A stretch of DNA of 64,000 bases from Yinghuangia soli (lineage in GTDB: Bacteria > Actinomycetota > Actinomycetes > Streptomycetales > Streptomycetaceae). The stretch covers positions 1 to 64,000 of the forward strand of contig NZ_JAKFHA010000004.1 in the NCBI RefSeq assembly GCF_021502675.1, given 5' to 3'. The notes under the pieces were generated by a model. The model was given only the letters and a program-made list of their open reading frames with translations. It did not search any database and was not told the DNA's origin. How positions within the stretch are numbered: position 1 is the stretch's first letter; each line of letters begins with the position of its first letter. Positions 20,591-28,863 of this stretch are shown here, piece by piece. A program made the position numbers and the translations under genes.

Positions 20591-22894
20591 ATGGGAGCCG
20601 ACCGCACGCCGTACCAGCCGTACGAAGGGCACGAGGCGTATGCGCCGCAGCGGCCGGACGGCGCCGCACACCGGCCGCAGTACGCAACGCCGCGGCCCGG
20701 GCACGCACCGCCGCGCCGGACCGCCACCGTGCGCCTCGCCCGGTGGAGCGCCACCCACCCGTGGCGGGCCATCGGCATCTGGGTGGCCATGGTCATCGCG
20801 TGCCTCGTGGTCGGCGGCATCGCCGGCACCGAGAAGGCCACCAACGCCGACATGGGCGTCGGCCAGTCCGGCCGGGCCGGCGAGATCGCCCGCGAATACG
20901 GCCTGGTCGCCCCGGCCTCCGAGAACATCCTGATCACCGCCGAGCAGGGCACCCTCGACCAGGAGGCGGGCCGCCGGGCGGCCGCCGCGATCGCGGCGAG
21001 CGCCGCAGGGCTGCCGGACGTCGCGAAGGTCGGCGAGGTCGCCGCCGCCGCGGACGGCAGCGGCTTCCTCGTCCCGGTCGACCTCAAGGGCGACCCGGAC
21101 AAGGCCCAGGACCACGTCGGCGACCTCGAGAAGGCCGTCGCGCAGGCCGACAAGGACCATCCGGGCCTGCGCATCGAGCAGTTCGGCGACGGCTCCGCCG
21201 GCAAGGCCATCGAGAAGCAGATCGGCAGCGACCTCGCGCAGGCCGAGCTGTTCAGCCTCCCGGTCACCCTGCTCATCCTCATGGTCGCGTTCGGCGCGCT
21301 GATCGCCGCATCCGTGCCCGTGGTCCTCGCGATCACCGCGGTCGCCGCCTCGATCGGCCTGTACGGCCTCGCCTCCGCGGTCTTCCCCGACCCGGGCAGC
21401 GCGGCCAACGTGATCATGATGATGGGCATGGCGGTCGGCGTCGACTACTCGCTCTTCTATGTGCGCCGCGAACGCGAGGAGCGCGCCAAGGGCCGCACCC
21501 GCGTCGACGCCATCGAGATCGCCGCGGCCACCTCGGGCCACGCGGTCGTCGTCTCCGCCTTCGCCGTCGCGGTCGCGATGGCCGGCATGTACGTGGCCGG
21601 CGACGCGATCTTCTCCGGCCTGGCCACCGCGGGCATCATCGTCGTGGTCGTCGCCTGCGCCGGCTCGCTGACCGTGCTCCCCGCACTGCTCGCCAAGCTG
21701 GGCAACAAGATGGACCGGCCGCGCATCCCCGTGCTGTGGCGGCTCAGCAGCCGCCCGGAGAGCGAGCCGCGCATCTGGAAGGCCATGCTGCGCCCCGCCC
21801 TGAACCACCCGCGCGCGACGCTCGGCATCTCGGTCGCGGCCCTGATCGCGCTCGCGCTGCCGGCCTTCGGGATGAAGCTGCAGAACACCGCGGTCGACGA
21901 CTTCCCGCGCGAGATGCCGGCCATGCAGACCTACGACCGGCTGACCGCCGCGTTCCCGAACGAGCACTCGCCCAGCGGCATCGTCGTCCTCGCCGCGCAG
22001 GGCCGGGAGGCCGCGACGCGTGCCGCACTCGACCAGGCGGTGGCCCGGACCGCCGCCGACCCGCTGTTCACCAAGGACCCGGCGGAGATCCGCGTCTCGG
22101 CGGACGGCCGCGCCTTCGCCGTGCAGGTCACCTCGCCGTACGGCAGCAGCAGCGACGAGGCGAAGGACGCGCTCGCCGCGCTGCGCGGCGACATCCTGCC
22201 CGGCACGGTCGGCAAGGTGCCCGGCGCGGAGTTCGCGGTGGAAGGCGAGACCGCCGAGAACGTCGACTACGCGGCGCACGTCAAGGACAAGCTGCCGCTG
22301 GTCATCGCCTTCGTGCTGCTGCTGACCTTCGTGATGATGGCGTTCACGTTCCGGTCGGTGGTCATCGCGCTCAGCGCGATCGCCATCAACCTGCTCTCCG
22401 CGCTCGCCGCGTTCGGCCTGCTCGTGGTGGTGTTCCAGTACGGCTGGGGCGAAGGCCTGCTGGACTTCACCTCGAACGGCGCGGTGATCTCCTGGCTGCC
22501 GCTCTTCCTGTTCGTGGTGCTCTTCGGCCTCTCGATGGACTACCACGTCTTCGTGGTCAGCCGGATCCGCGAGGCCGCCGAGACCGGGCTCGACACCAAG
22601 CGCGCGGTCGAGAAGGGCATCACCGGCTCGGCCGGCGTCATCACCAGTGCCGCCGTCGTGATGGTCTCGGTGTTCGCGGTCTTCGCCACGCTGAGCATGA
22701 TCGACATGAAGCAGATGGGGTTCGGCCTCGCGGCCGCGGTCCTCATCGACGCGGTCGTGGTCCGCATCGTGGTGCTGCCCTCGCTGATGGTCCTGCTGGG
22801 CGACCGCAACTGGTGGCCGGGCAAGGTCCCGGGCGCCCGGGCGCAGCGGCAGGTGTCCGACCAGGCGTATGAACCGGCCCGCTCGGTGGGCTGA
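20591..22894 (+). CDS. MMPL/RND-family transporter
   Basis: A 767-residue MMPL transporter. A Pro/Gln/Arg-rich cytosolic N terminus of about 50 residues precedes the first helix (WRAIGIWVAMVIACLVVGGIAG). The two helix bundles carry GVDYSLFYVRREREE and LSMDYHVFVVSRIREA, the proton-relay motifs. The domain order matches the exporter at 156-2360, but the sequences are clearly different paralogues. ATG 20591 follows GAGGGGA by ten bases; an in-frame GTG at 20507 has no ribosome site. It is divergent from the TTC38-like gene. The cargo is unknown. Confidence 0.92.
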   Translation: MGADRTPYQPYEGHEAYAPQRPDGAAHRPQYATPRPGHAPPRRTATVRLARWSATHPWRAIGIWVAMVIACLVVGGIAGTEKATNADMGVGQSGRAGEIAREYGLVAPASENILITAEQGTLDQEAGRRAAAAIAASAAGLPDVAKVGEVAAAADGSGFLVPVDLKGDPDKAQDHVGDLEKAVAQADKDHPGLRIEQFGDGSAGKAIEKQIGSDLAQAELFSLPVTLLILMVAFGALIAASVPVVLAITAVAASIGLYGLASAVFPDPGSAANVIMMMGMAVGVDYSLFYVRREREERAKGRTRVDAIEIAAATSGHAVVVSAFAVAVAMAGMYVAGDAIFSGLATAGIIVVVVACAGSLTVLPALLAKLGNKMDRPRIPVLWRLSSRPESEPRIWKAMLRPALNHPRATLGISVAALIALALPAFGMKLQNTAVDDFPREMPAMQTYDRLTAAFPNEHSPSGIVVLAAQGREAATRAALDQAVARTAADPLFTKDPAEIRVSADGRAFAVQVTSPYGSSSDEAKDALAALRGDILPGTVGKVPGAEFAVEGETAENVDYAAHVKDKLPLVIAFVLLLTFVMMAFTFRSVVIALSAIAINLLSALAAFGLLVVVFQYGWGEGLLDFTSNGAVISWLPLFLFVVLFGLSMDYHVFVVSRIREAAETGLDTKRAVEKGITGSAGVITSAAVVMVSVFAVFATLSMIDMKQMGFGLAAAVLIDAVVVRIVVLPSLMVLLGDRNWWPGKVPGARAQRQVSDQAYEPARSVG

Positions 22895-22961
22895 GCCGGT
22901 ACGGCAAGACCGGCGGGGCACGGACCACCGCACAGGACGAAACGCCGTGCCGCAGGGAAAT

Positions 22962-23000
22962 GCCGCGAGGCGCGGGAGGAGACCTCCCGCGCCTCGCGGC
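22962..23000. terminator. 18-bp perfect hairpin, bidirectional terminator
   Basis: An 18-base left arm (22962-22979, starting GCCGCGAGG) pairs perfectly with the right arm at 22983-23000, with the three-base loop AGA. It sits between the convergent MMPL (stop 22894) and saccharopine-dehydrogenase-like (stop 23028) genes. The flanks AAAT and GTT extend the stem with a wobble pair and give weak T runs on both strands. Confidence 0.85.
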
Positions 23001-23027
23001 GTTCTGCCTGCCCGCCCTACTGCCCGC

Positions 23028-24242
23028 CTACTGCTCCCGCATGCCCCACGGGGAGCCGTACGCGGTGAGCAGGTCCAGGAACGGGCGCGGCGGCAGCGCC
23101 TCCGGGCCCAGCACCCCGGCACCCGACCAGGTGCCCGCCGCCATCAGCTCCAGCGCGACCACCGGGTTGATCGCGGTCTGCCACACCACGGCCTGCGAGC
23201 CGTACTCCGCCATCGACCACTGGTTGTCGACCACGTGGTAGAGGTACACCTCGCGCGCGGCGCCGTCCTTGACGCCCTTGACCCAGGTGCCCGCGCAGGT
23301 CTTGCCGTGCATGCGCTCGCCGAGCCCGGCCGGGTCCGGCAGGCACGCGGCGACCACGTCGCGCGGGGACACCTGCACGCGGCCCTGGTCCGAGGCGACC
23401 CCGACCGGCTCGGTGCGGTCCAGGCCGAGCTTGTGCAGCGTCTTGAGGACCTCGATGAACTCGTCGCCGAGCCCGTACTTGAAGGTCACGCGCTTGGCGT
23501 CGACCCAGCGCGGCATGAGGAGGACCTCCTCGTGCTCGACGTTGACGCACTCCACCGGGCCGATGCCCTCGGGGAAGTCGAAGACCTCCGGCTCGCTGAA
23601 CGGCGGCGTGGTGAACCAGCCGCGCCCGGCCTCGTAGACCACCGGCGGGTTGAGGCACTCCTCGATGGTGGTCCAGATCGAGAACGACGGCGCGAAGTCG
23701 TAGCCGTCCACGGTCAGGTTGGCGCCGTCGCGCACCCCGATCTCCTCGATCTCGTCGAAGAGTTCGTCGGCGGCGTAGCGGGCGAAGACGTCCGAGAGAC
23801 CGGGCTCGACGCCCATGCCGCACAGCGCCAGCCGGCCGGCCTGCTCCCATTCGCCGGACATCGCGAACTGCTCGTCGCCCAGCTTGACGCCGGTCAGCGC
23901 ATGCGGCTGCTCGGGGTGCGGGTACGACAGCGACATCGCCATGTCCAGGTAGTTCGCACCGGCCGCCAGCGCGGCCCGGAACAGCGGCATCACGAAGCGC
24001 GGGTCGGTGGCGTTGAGCAGCACGTCGCAGCCGGTCTCGGCGAGCAGCGCGGTGACCGCGGCGGTGTCCGAGGCATCGACCCGGGCGGCCGAGAAGCGGT
24101 CGTCGGCGACCGCGGCGACCGCCTTGGCGGCGCGCTCGGGGTCGTAGTCGGCGACGACCATGTGGGCGAAGAAGTCCCGGCGGGCCGCGATCCGGACGAC
24201 CGCCGAACCGACGCCGCCCGCTCCTACCAGCAGGATCCGCAT
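23028..24242 (-). CDS. saccharopine dehydrogenase-like oxidoreductase
   Basis: A 404-residue NAD(P)-dependent enzyme. MRILLVGAGGVGSAVVRIAARR is the Rossmann start, VVADYDPERA its second strand, and LLNATDPRFVMPLFRAALAAGANYLDMA matches the saccharopine dehydrogenase / lysine dehydrogenase / carboxynorspermidine dehydrogenase fold. The exact reaction cannot be told apart by eye. ATG 24242 follows AAGGAAG. It is divergent from an XRE-cupin regulator of the PuuR type and near an APC permease, which suggests lysine or polyamine metabolism. The paired operators between the two start codons probably control it. Confidence 0.88.
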   Translation of the reverse strand: MRILLVGAGGVGSAVVRIAARRDFFAHMVVADYDPERAAKAVAAVADDRFSAARVDASDTAAVTALLAETGCDVLLNATDPRFVMPLFRAALAAGANYLDMAMSLSYPHPEQPHALTGVKLGDEQFAMSGEWEQAGRLALCGMGVEPGLSDVFARYAADELFDEIEEIGVRDGANLTVDGYDFAPSFSIWTTIEECLNPPVVYEAGRGWFTTPPFSEPEVFDFPEGIGPVECVNVEHEEVLLMPRWVDAKRVTFKYGLGDEFIEVLKTLHKLGLDRTEPVGVASDQGRVQVSPRDVVAACLPDPAGLGERMHGKTCAGTWVKGVKDGAAREVYLYHVVDNQWSMAEYGSQAVVWQTAINPVVALELMAAGTWSGAGVLGPEALPPRPFLDLLTAYGSPWGMREQ

Positions 24243-24291
24243 GCTGAACGCACTTCCTTAACCGGCGCGGGGGCCGCGCCGTACCGCCGAA

Positions 24292-24306
24292 TGAACGGGT
24301 CGTTCA
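24292..24306. promoter_or_regulatory. operator site 1 (TGAAC-N5-GTTCA)
   Basis: TGAACGGGTCGTTCA is a perfect inverted repeat (half-site TGAAC, five-base spacer), flanked by A/T to give ATGAAC/GTTCAT. It lies 50 bases upstream of the saccharopine-dehydrogenase-like gene and 88 bases upstream of the XRE-cupin gene. Confidence 0.7.
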
Positions 24307-24313
24307 TCCGGAC

Positions 24314-24328
24314 TGAACAATTTGTTAA
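24314..24328. promoter_or_regulatory. operator site 2 (TGAAC-N5-GTTAA)
   Basis: TGAACAATTTGTTAA repeats the same half-sites and spacing with one mismatch. Flanking bases extend it to CTGAACAA-T-TTGTTAAG. Its centre is 22 bases, about two helical turns, from that of site 1, so dimers would bind on the same face of the DNA. Confidence 0.68.
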
Positions 24329-24357
24329 GTGGACGCTAGCACGTCCGGCGCGGCGGT

Positions 24358-24387
24358 TTGCCCGGTTGTCGCCGTGCTCGCTAGGTT
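24358..24387 (+). promoter_or_regulatory. promoter of the XRE-cupin gene, leaderless start
   Basis: TTGCCC (24358-24363) and TAGGTT (24382-24387) are 18 bases apart. The -10 box ends six bases before GTG 24394, so the transcript would begin at the start codon itself. Confidence 0.62.
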
Positions 24388-24393
24388 GCGCCG

Positions 24394-24978
24394 GTGCACA
24401 TCGGAGAACGGGTCCGCGAATACCGCCTCATGCGCAGACTGACTCTCCGTCAGCTCGGTGCTGCGGCGGGTGTCAGCGCGAGCTTCCTCAGCCAGCTGGA
24501 GAACGGCCGCACCGACGCCAGCGTCGGCTCGCTGCGCAAGCTCGCCACCGCGCTCGGCGTGTCGGTCGCCGACCTCATCGAGGCGGGCCCGCCGGCCGGC
24601 CACCGCGTGCTGCGCCGCGCCGACCGCCCCGAGCTCGGACTCGGCGCGGGGGCCCGCAAGTTCATGCTGACCCGGCCGCCGCTGCGGCACCTCGAGGTGT
24701 ACGCCACCGAATTCGAGCCCGGCGGGTCCACCGGCGACGACCAGTACGTGCACGGCGACGCGCAGGAGATCGTCCTGGTGCTGCGCGGCCGCGCCCGGCT
24801 GCTGCTCGGCGACGAGGAGCACGACCTGGCCGAGGGCGACAGCGTCGAGTACGCCACCTCGGTCCCGCACCGGCTGGTCAACCCGGGCCCGGAGACGGCC
24901 GAGGTGCTGTGGATCATCAGTCCGCCAACGCCGGACGCCGAGGTGCACAGGCCGCAGACTCCCGATGAATCCCCTTGA
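24394..24978 (+). CDS. XRE-cupin transcriptional regulator (PuuR-like)
   Basis: A 194-residue regulator. The N-terminal XRE-type HTH (residues 1-65; RRLTLRQLGAAAGVSASFLSQLENGRTDASVGSLRKLATALG) is followed by a C-terminal cupin (about 105-180; EIVLVLRGRARLLLGDEEHDLAEGDSVEYATSVPHRLVNPG) that probably senses a small ligand. This layout is that of PuuR and related regulators of amino-acid and polyamine use. The GTG start has no ribosome site but a -10 box six bases upstream, indicating a leaderless message. It probably binds the two TGAAC-N5-GTTCA sites between it and the divergent saccharopine-dehydrogenase-like gene. Confidence 0.9.
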   Translation: MHIGERVREYRLMRRLTLRQLGAAAGVSASFLSQLENGRTDASVGSLRKLATALGVSVADLIEAGPPAGHRVLRRADRPELGLGAGARKFMLTRPPLRHLEVYATEFEPGGSTGDDQYVHGDAQEIVLVLRGRARLLLGDEEHDLAEGDSVEYATSVPHRLVNPGPETAEVLWIISPPTPDAEVHRPQTPDESP

Positions 24979-24996
24979 ATACCAACGAATACCAAC
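24977..24996. repeat. 10-bp direct repeat in an A-rich gap
   Basis: GAATACCAAC occurs twice in a row (24977-24986, 24987-24996), followed by AAAAGAAAAATAG. The repeat starts inside the last codon of the XRE-cupin gene. The patch is strikingly A-rich for this genome and lies upstream of the APC permease promoter. Confidence 0.6.
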
Positions 24997-25080
24997 GAAA
25001 AGAAAAATAGCCCGCAAGGGTCGTGAACTGCGTCACCCCGCGTGCCGACGCGTGTCGGAAAGGGGCTAAGGTCCCCCCTT

Positions 25081-26667
25081 GTGTACGACACGAACGTCCA
25101 AGGCGCAGGAGCTGCGCCGCCTCGCATTCCCAGCCAGATGGGCTCCGGCGACGGCAACGCCAAAGGCAAAGGGCTCGGAAAAGGCTCCATAGGCCTGCTC
25201 GGCAGCACCGTCCTCGGCCTCTCCTCGGTGGCCCCGGTCTACGCCCTGACCTCCACGCTCGGCCCCACGGCCGGCGAAGTCGGCGTACACCTCCCGGCGA
25301 TCTTCCTGGCCGGCTTCCTGCCGATGCTGCTGGTGGCGTTCGCGTACCGCGAGCTGAACCGCCGCATACCGGACTGCGGTACGTCCTTCACCTGGACGGT
25401 CAAGGCGTTCGGTCCCTGGGTCGGCTGGATGTGCGGCTGGGGCATGATGCTCTCCACCATCATCGTGCTGGCCAGCCAGGCGGGCGTGGCGACGTCGTTC
25501 CTGTACCTGACCGCGGGCGAGGCGTTCAACAGCGACTGGATCGCCGGCCTCGACGACAACAAGCCGGTGCACGTCGCCACGTGCCTGGTCGTCATCGCCG
25601 TCGCCACGGTGCTCAGCTGCCGCAAGATGACCGACGGCAAGGTCCTCCAGTACACGCTGGTGTTCTTCCAGATGGCCGTGCTGACCGTCTTCACCGTGGT
25701 GCTCTTCCTGCGCGTCGCCGAGGGCGGGACCCCCGGCTCGCTCGACTTCTCGTGGTCCTGGCTGAACCCGGCCAGCGGCTTCTCGGTCGCCGCGTTCACC
25801 GCCGGTCTGTCGCTGTCGATCTTCATGTACTGGGGCTGGGACACCTCGCTGTCCGCCAACGAGGAAACCGTCGGCAGCACCCGCACGCCCGGCCGCGCCG
25901 CGCTGCTGGCCATGGTCATCCTGGTGCTCTCGTACTGCCTGTGCGGCATCGCCGCCCTCATGTACGCCGGCACCGGCACCGAGGGCCTGGGCCTGAACAA
26001 CCCGGACACCCAGGACAACGTCTTCGCCGCCCTCGCCGACCCGGTCCTCGGCTCCTGGCTCGGCCTCGCACTCTTCCTCGCCGTGCTGGCCAGCTCCGCG
26101 GGCAGCCTGCAGACCACCTTCATCCCCGGCGCCCGCACGCTCCTGGCGATGAGCGCCTACAAGGCCCTCCCGGCGAAGTTCGCCGCCGTGCACCCCCGCA
26201 TGAAGACCCCCGTCTTCGCCACCGTCGTGCAGGGCGTGGCGACCGGTGTCTTCTACGCGGTGATGACCTTCCTCAGCGAGAACGTCCTCGTGGACGCCAT
26301 CTACGCGCTCGGCCTCATGATCTGCTTCTACTACTCGCTCACCGCCTTCGCGTGCGCGTGGTACTTCCGGCACGAGGCGATGCGCTCGGTCCGCGACTTC
26401 GCGGTCAAGTCGGCCATCCCGATCGTCGGCGGCATCATGCTCTCCGCGGTCTTCCTCAAGACCCTGTACGACATCTGGGACCCGGCCTACGGCAGCGGCT
26501 CGCAGATCTTCGGCATGGGCAGCGTCTTCCTCATCGGCGTCGGCCTGCTGGTCCTCGGCGTGTTCGTGATGCTGGCGGTCAACGTCTTCCAGCCCGCGTT
26601 CTTCCGCGGCGAGACGCTGAACGCGAAGACCGCCGTGCACACCGAGGACGACCTGCTCAGCGACTGA
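25081..26667 (+). CDS. APC-family amino acid/polyamine permease
   Basis: A permease of about 528 residues with 12 or so membrane helices. KGKGLGKGSIGLLGSTVLGLSSVAPVYALTSTLG is the usual APC N terminus, with a Gly/Ser-rich first helix. FTWTVKAFGPWVGWMCGW and SANEETVGSTRTPGRAA match conserved APC loops. The start is taken as GTG 25081 because TAAGGT sits eight bases upstream and no ribosome site exists, as in leaderless genes; ATG 25138 is an alternative. It follows the XRE-cupin regulator and may be part of the same regulon, importing the substrate of the saccharopine-dehydrogenase-like enzyme. Confidence 0.9.
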   Translation: MYDTNVQGAGAAPPRIPSQMGSGDGNAKGKGLGKGSIGLLGSTVLGLSSVAPVYALTSTLGPTAGEVGVHLPAIFLAGFLPMLLVAFAYRELNRRIPDCGTSFTWTVKAFGPWVGWMCGWGMMLSTIIVLASQAGVATSFLYLTAGEAFNSDWIAGLDDNKPVHVATCLVVIAVATVLSCRKMTDGKVLQYTLVFFQMAVLTVFTVVLFLRVAEGGTPGSLDFSWSWLNPASGFSVAAFTAGLSLSIFMYWGWDTSLSANEETVGSTRTPGRAALLAMVILVLSYCLCGIAALMYAGTGTEGLGLNNPDTQDNVFAALADPVLGSWLGLALFLAVLASSAGSLQTTFIPGARTLLAMSAYKALPAKFAAVHPRMKTPVFATVVQGVATGVFYAVMTFLSENVLVDAIYALGLMICFYYSLTAFACAWYFRHEAMRSVRDFAVKSAIPIVGGIMLSAVFLKTLYDIWDPAYGSGSQIFGMGSVFLIGVGLLVLGVFVMLAVNVFQPAFFRGETLNAKTAVHTEDDLLSD

Positions 26668-28720
26668 CCCGTCCGTCGCCGTTGGCGGCGCGGTCCGCCC
26701 CCGCCGGGCGGGCCGCACCGTCCTTGTCCCCCTTGCTCCCCTTGCCGTCCGCGTACTGCGCGGCCTGCATCGTGTACATCTCCGCGTACCCGCCCCCGCT
26801 CGCCATCAGCTCCGGGTGGCTGCCCTGCTCGGTCAGCCGCCCGTGGTCCAGCACGAAGATGCGGTCCGCCAGCCGGGTGCTGGCCAGCCGGTGGGTGATC
26901 AGGATGACCGTCTGCCCCCGGTCGGCCAGTTCGCGGATCTTGGCGAACGCGGCGATCTCCGAACGGGCGTCCAGCGCGGACGTCGGCTCGTCCGCGATCA
27001 CCAGCGCGGCATCGCGGAACCGCGCCCGGGCCAGCACCATGCGCTGCCACTGGCCGCCCGACAGCGCCACCCCGCCGACGTAGGAGCGGTCCAGCAACGT
27101 ACGCCAGCCCTTGGGCAGTTCGTCGATCACCGCATCGGCCTCGGCGTACTCCGCGGCGGACACCAGTGCGGGCTGCGGCGCCGCGGCCGGACCGGGGAGG
27201 TCGGCCGGACCGGGGGAGTCGGCCGGTCCGCGCGGCCGGCCGATCGCGATGTTCGCCGCCGCGGTGAACGGCCACTCGGTGAACGACTGCGACACCAGCG
27301 CCACATGCCGGAACAAGTCGTCGCGGTCCAGCCGCCCGTCGTCGGTGCCGTCCCACAGGATCCGCCCCGCCTGCGGCCGGTACAGCCCGGCGATCAACTT
27401 GGCCAGCGTGGTCTTGCCCGAACCGTTCTCGCCGACCAGCGCCACGATCTGGCCGCGCCGGATGGTCAGCGACACGGCGTCGACCGCGGGCTTCTCGCGG
27501 TCCGCATACGTGTACGACACCTCCTCGAGGGCGATCTCGTCCGGGAACCGCTCCACCGGCACGCCCCCTTCCGGGATCGCATGCTCGTCGGCCAGCACGC
27601 ACGCCCGCTCGTAGTCCGCCAGGTACAGCGACTGCCGGTACGTCATCTGCACCTGCGTGACCAGCCGGCCGAGCCCGCCGGTCCCCGTCCGGATCGCCAG
27701 CACCGCGGTCCCGGACGCGGCCAGCCCGGTATGCCCGTTCAGCACCAGCCAGCCCAGCACCAGATACGTGAGCAGCGACGCCAGTCCGGACAGCGCCGAC
27801 GACCCCAGGTCCGTCACCGCCTCGGCCCGGGCCAGCCGGCCCGCCTCGGCCTCGCCCGCGGCCGCCATACGGCGGTAGTGGTGCAGCAGATACCGCCCCA
27901 CGCCGTGCACCCGGACCTCCTGCGCCGACTCGCGGTCCCGCAAGTGCCAGGCCAGCTCGGCCTGCTGCCGGTTGTGGTCGATCCACGCCTGGGTGGACCG
28001 GTAGCGGCGCCGCGCGTCGCGCACCGCACCCCACGCCTGGGGGAGGGTGATGAGGAACAGCAGCGGCAGCAGCACCGGGTGCAGCACGGTCAGCACCACG
28101 CTTGCCGCGGCCAGCGAGATCAGCGCGTTCACGATCCCGACGCTGTAGCCGACCATCTGCCGCGACGCATCGGTGCCCCACGAGGCGGACTGCAGCAGCC
28201 GCTTGAAGTCGCCGTCCTCCAGCTTCTCCATCTCCACCCGGGCCACCTTGGTCATCAGGGTGACCTCCGCGGCGCGCTCGACCTTCGGTTCGAGCCGGCC
28301 CGCGGCAATGGTGGACAGCGCCCGCAGCAGTGCGGTCAGCGTCCCGGACACCGCCACCGCGATCAGCGCGGGCAGCGCGTTGCGCACCCGGTCCGGCGTC
28401 GGGCCCTGCGCGAACAGCCCGACCAGCACCTCGTTCGTGGCCAGCAGGCTGAACGCGCCGGTCAGCCCCTGACCGAGCTCGGCGGCCGCGACCACCAGCG
28501 TGGCATTGCGGTCGGTACGCGCCGCCAGCCGCACGGACCGCGCCACCAGGCGCGGGAGTTGGCGGAACGTGTCCACCAGCGACAGTTCCAGATGCGCCTC
28601 GATATGCCTGCGGTAGCCGTGGTCGTACTCCAGCGATCCGCCGAACAGCTCCTCGCCGGAGGCGATCCCGGCCGCGATCGTCTCCGCCGCCTGGTCGCGG
28701 CGCCGCTTCCTGCTCCCCAC
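26657..28720 (-). CDS. ABC half-transporter (fused membrane and ATPase domains)
   Basis: A 687-residue exporter-type half-transporter. The N-terminal part (about 70-400) holds six helices of an ABC exporter membrane domain; the C-terminal ATPase has Walker A VGENGSGKTT, Q-loop VSQSFTEW, signature ALSGGQWQRM, Walker B LVIADEPTSALD and switch His LITHRLAST. Between the Q-loop and signature there is an unusual Pro/Ala insert with repeated PGPAD units. The C terminus is a charged Lys/Gly/Asp tail. GTG 28720 follows GGGGGG. Its 3' end overlaps the convergent permease gene by 11 bases. It probably works as a homodimer; the substrate is unknown. Confidence 0.9.
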   Translation of the reverse strand: MGSRKRRRDQAAETIAAGIASGEELFGGSLEYDHGYRRHIEAHLELSLVDTFRQLPRLVARSVRLAARTDRNATLVVAAAELGQGLTGAFSLLATNEVLVGLFAQGPTPDRVRNALPALIAVAVSGTLTALLRALSTIAAGRLEPKVERAAEVTLMTKVARVEMEKLEDGDFKRLLQSASWGTDASRQMVGYSVGIVNALISLAAASVVLTVLHPVLLPLLFLITLPQAWGAVRDARRRYRSTQAWIDHNRQQAELAWHLRDRESAQEVRVHGVGRYLLHHYRRMAAAGEAEAGRLARAEAVTDLGSSALSGLASLLTYLVLGWLVLNGHTGLAASGTAVLAIRTGTGGLGRLVTQVQMTYRQSLYLADYERACVLADEHAIPEGGVPVERFPDEIALEEVSYTYADREKPAVDAVSLTIRRGQIVALVGENGSGKTTLAKLIAGLYRPQAGRILWDGTDDGRLDRDDLFRHVALVSQSFTEWPFTAAANIAIGRPRGPADSPGPADLPGPAAAPQPALVSAAEYAEADAVIDELPKGWRTLLDRSYVGGVALSGGQWQRMVLARARFRDAALVIADEPTSALDARSEIAAFAKIRELADRGQTVILITHRLASTRLADRIFVLDHGRLTEQGSHPELMASGGGYAEMYTMQAAQYADGKGSKGDKDGAARPAGADRAANGDGRVSR

Positions 28721-28863
28721 CCGATCCCCCCGTGCCCTGCCGTCGCCGCGCGGACGCGAACGAACAATCGAGTTGTCGAGTGTCGCGCGCCGCGCCGCCC
28801 GGGCCAAGGACCGAACCGGGGGCGCGCGAAGCACCGGGAGCGAAGGGGCTCCGGTACGCGCCC

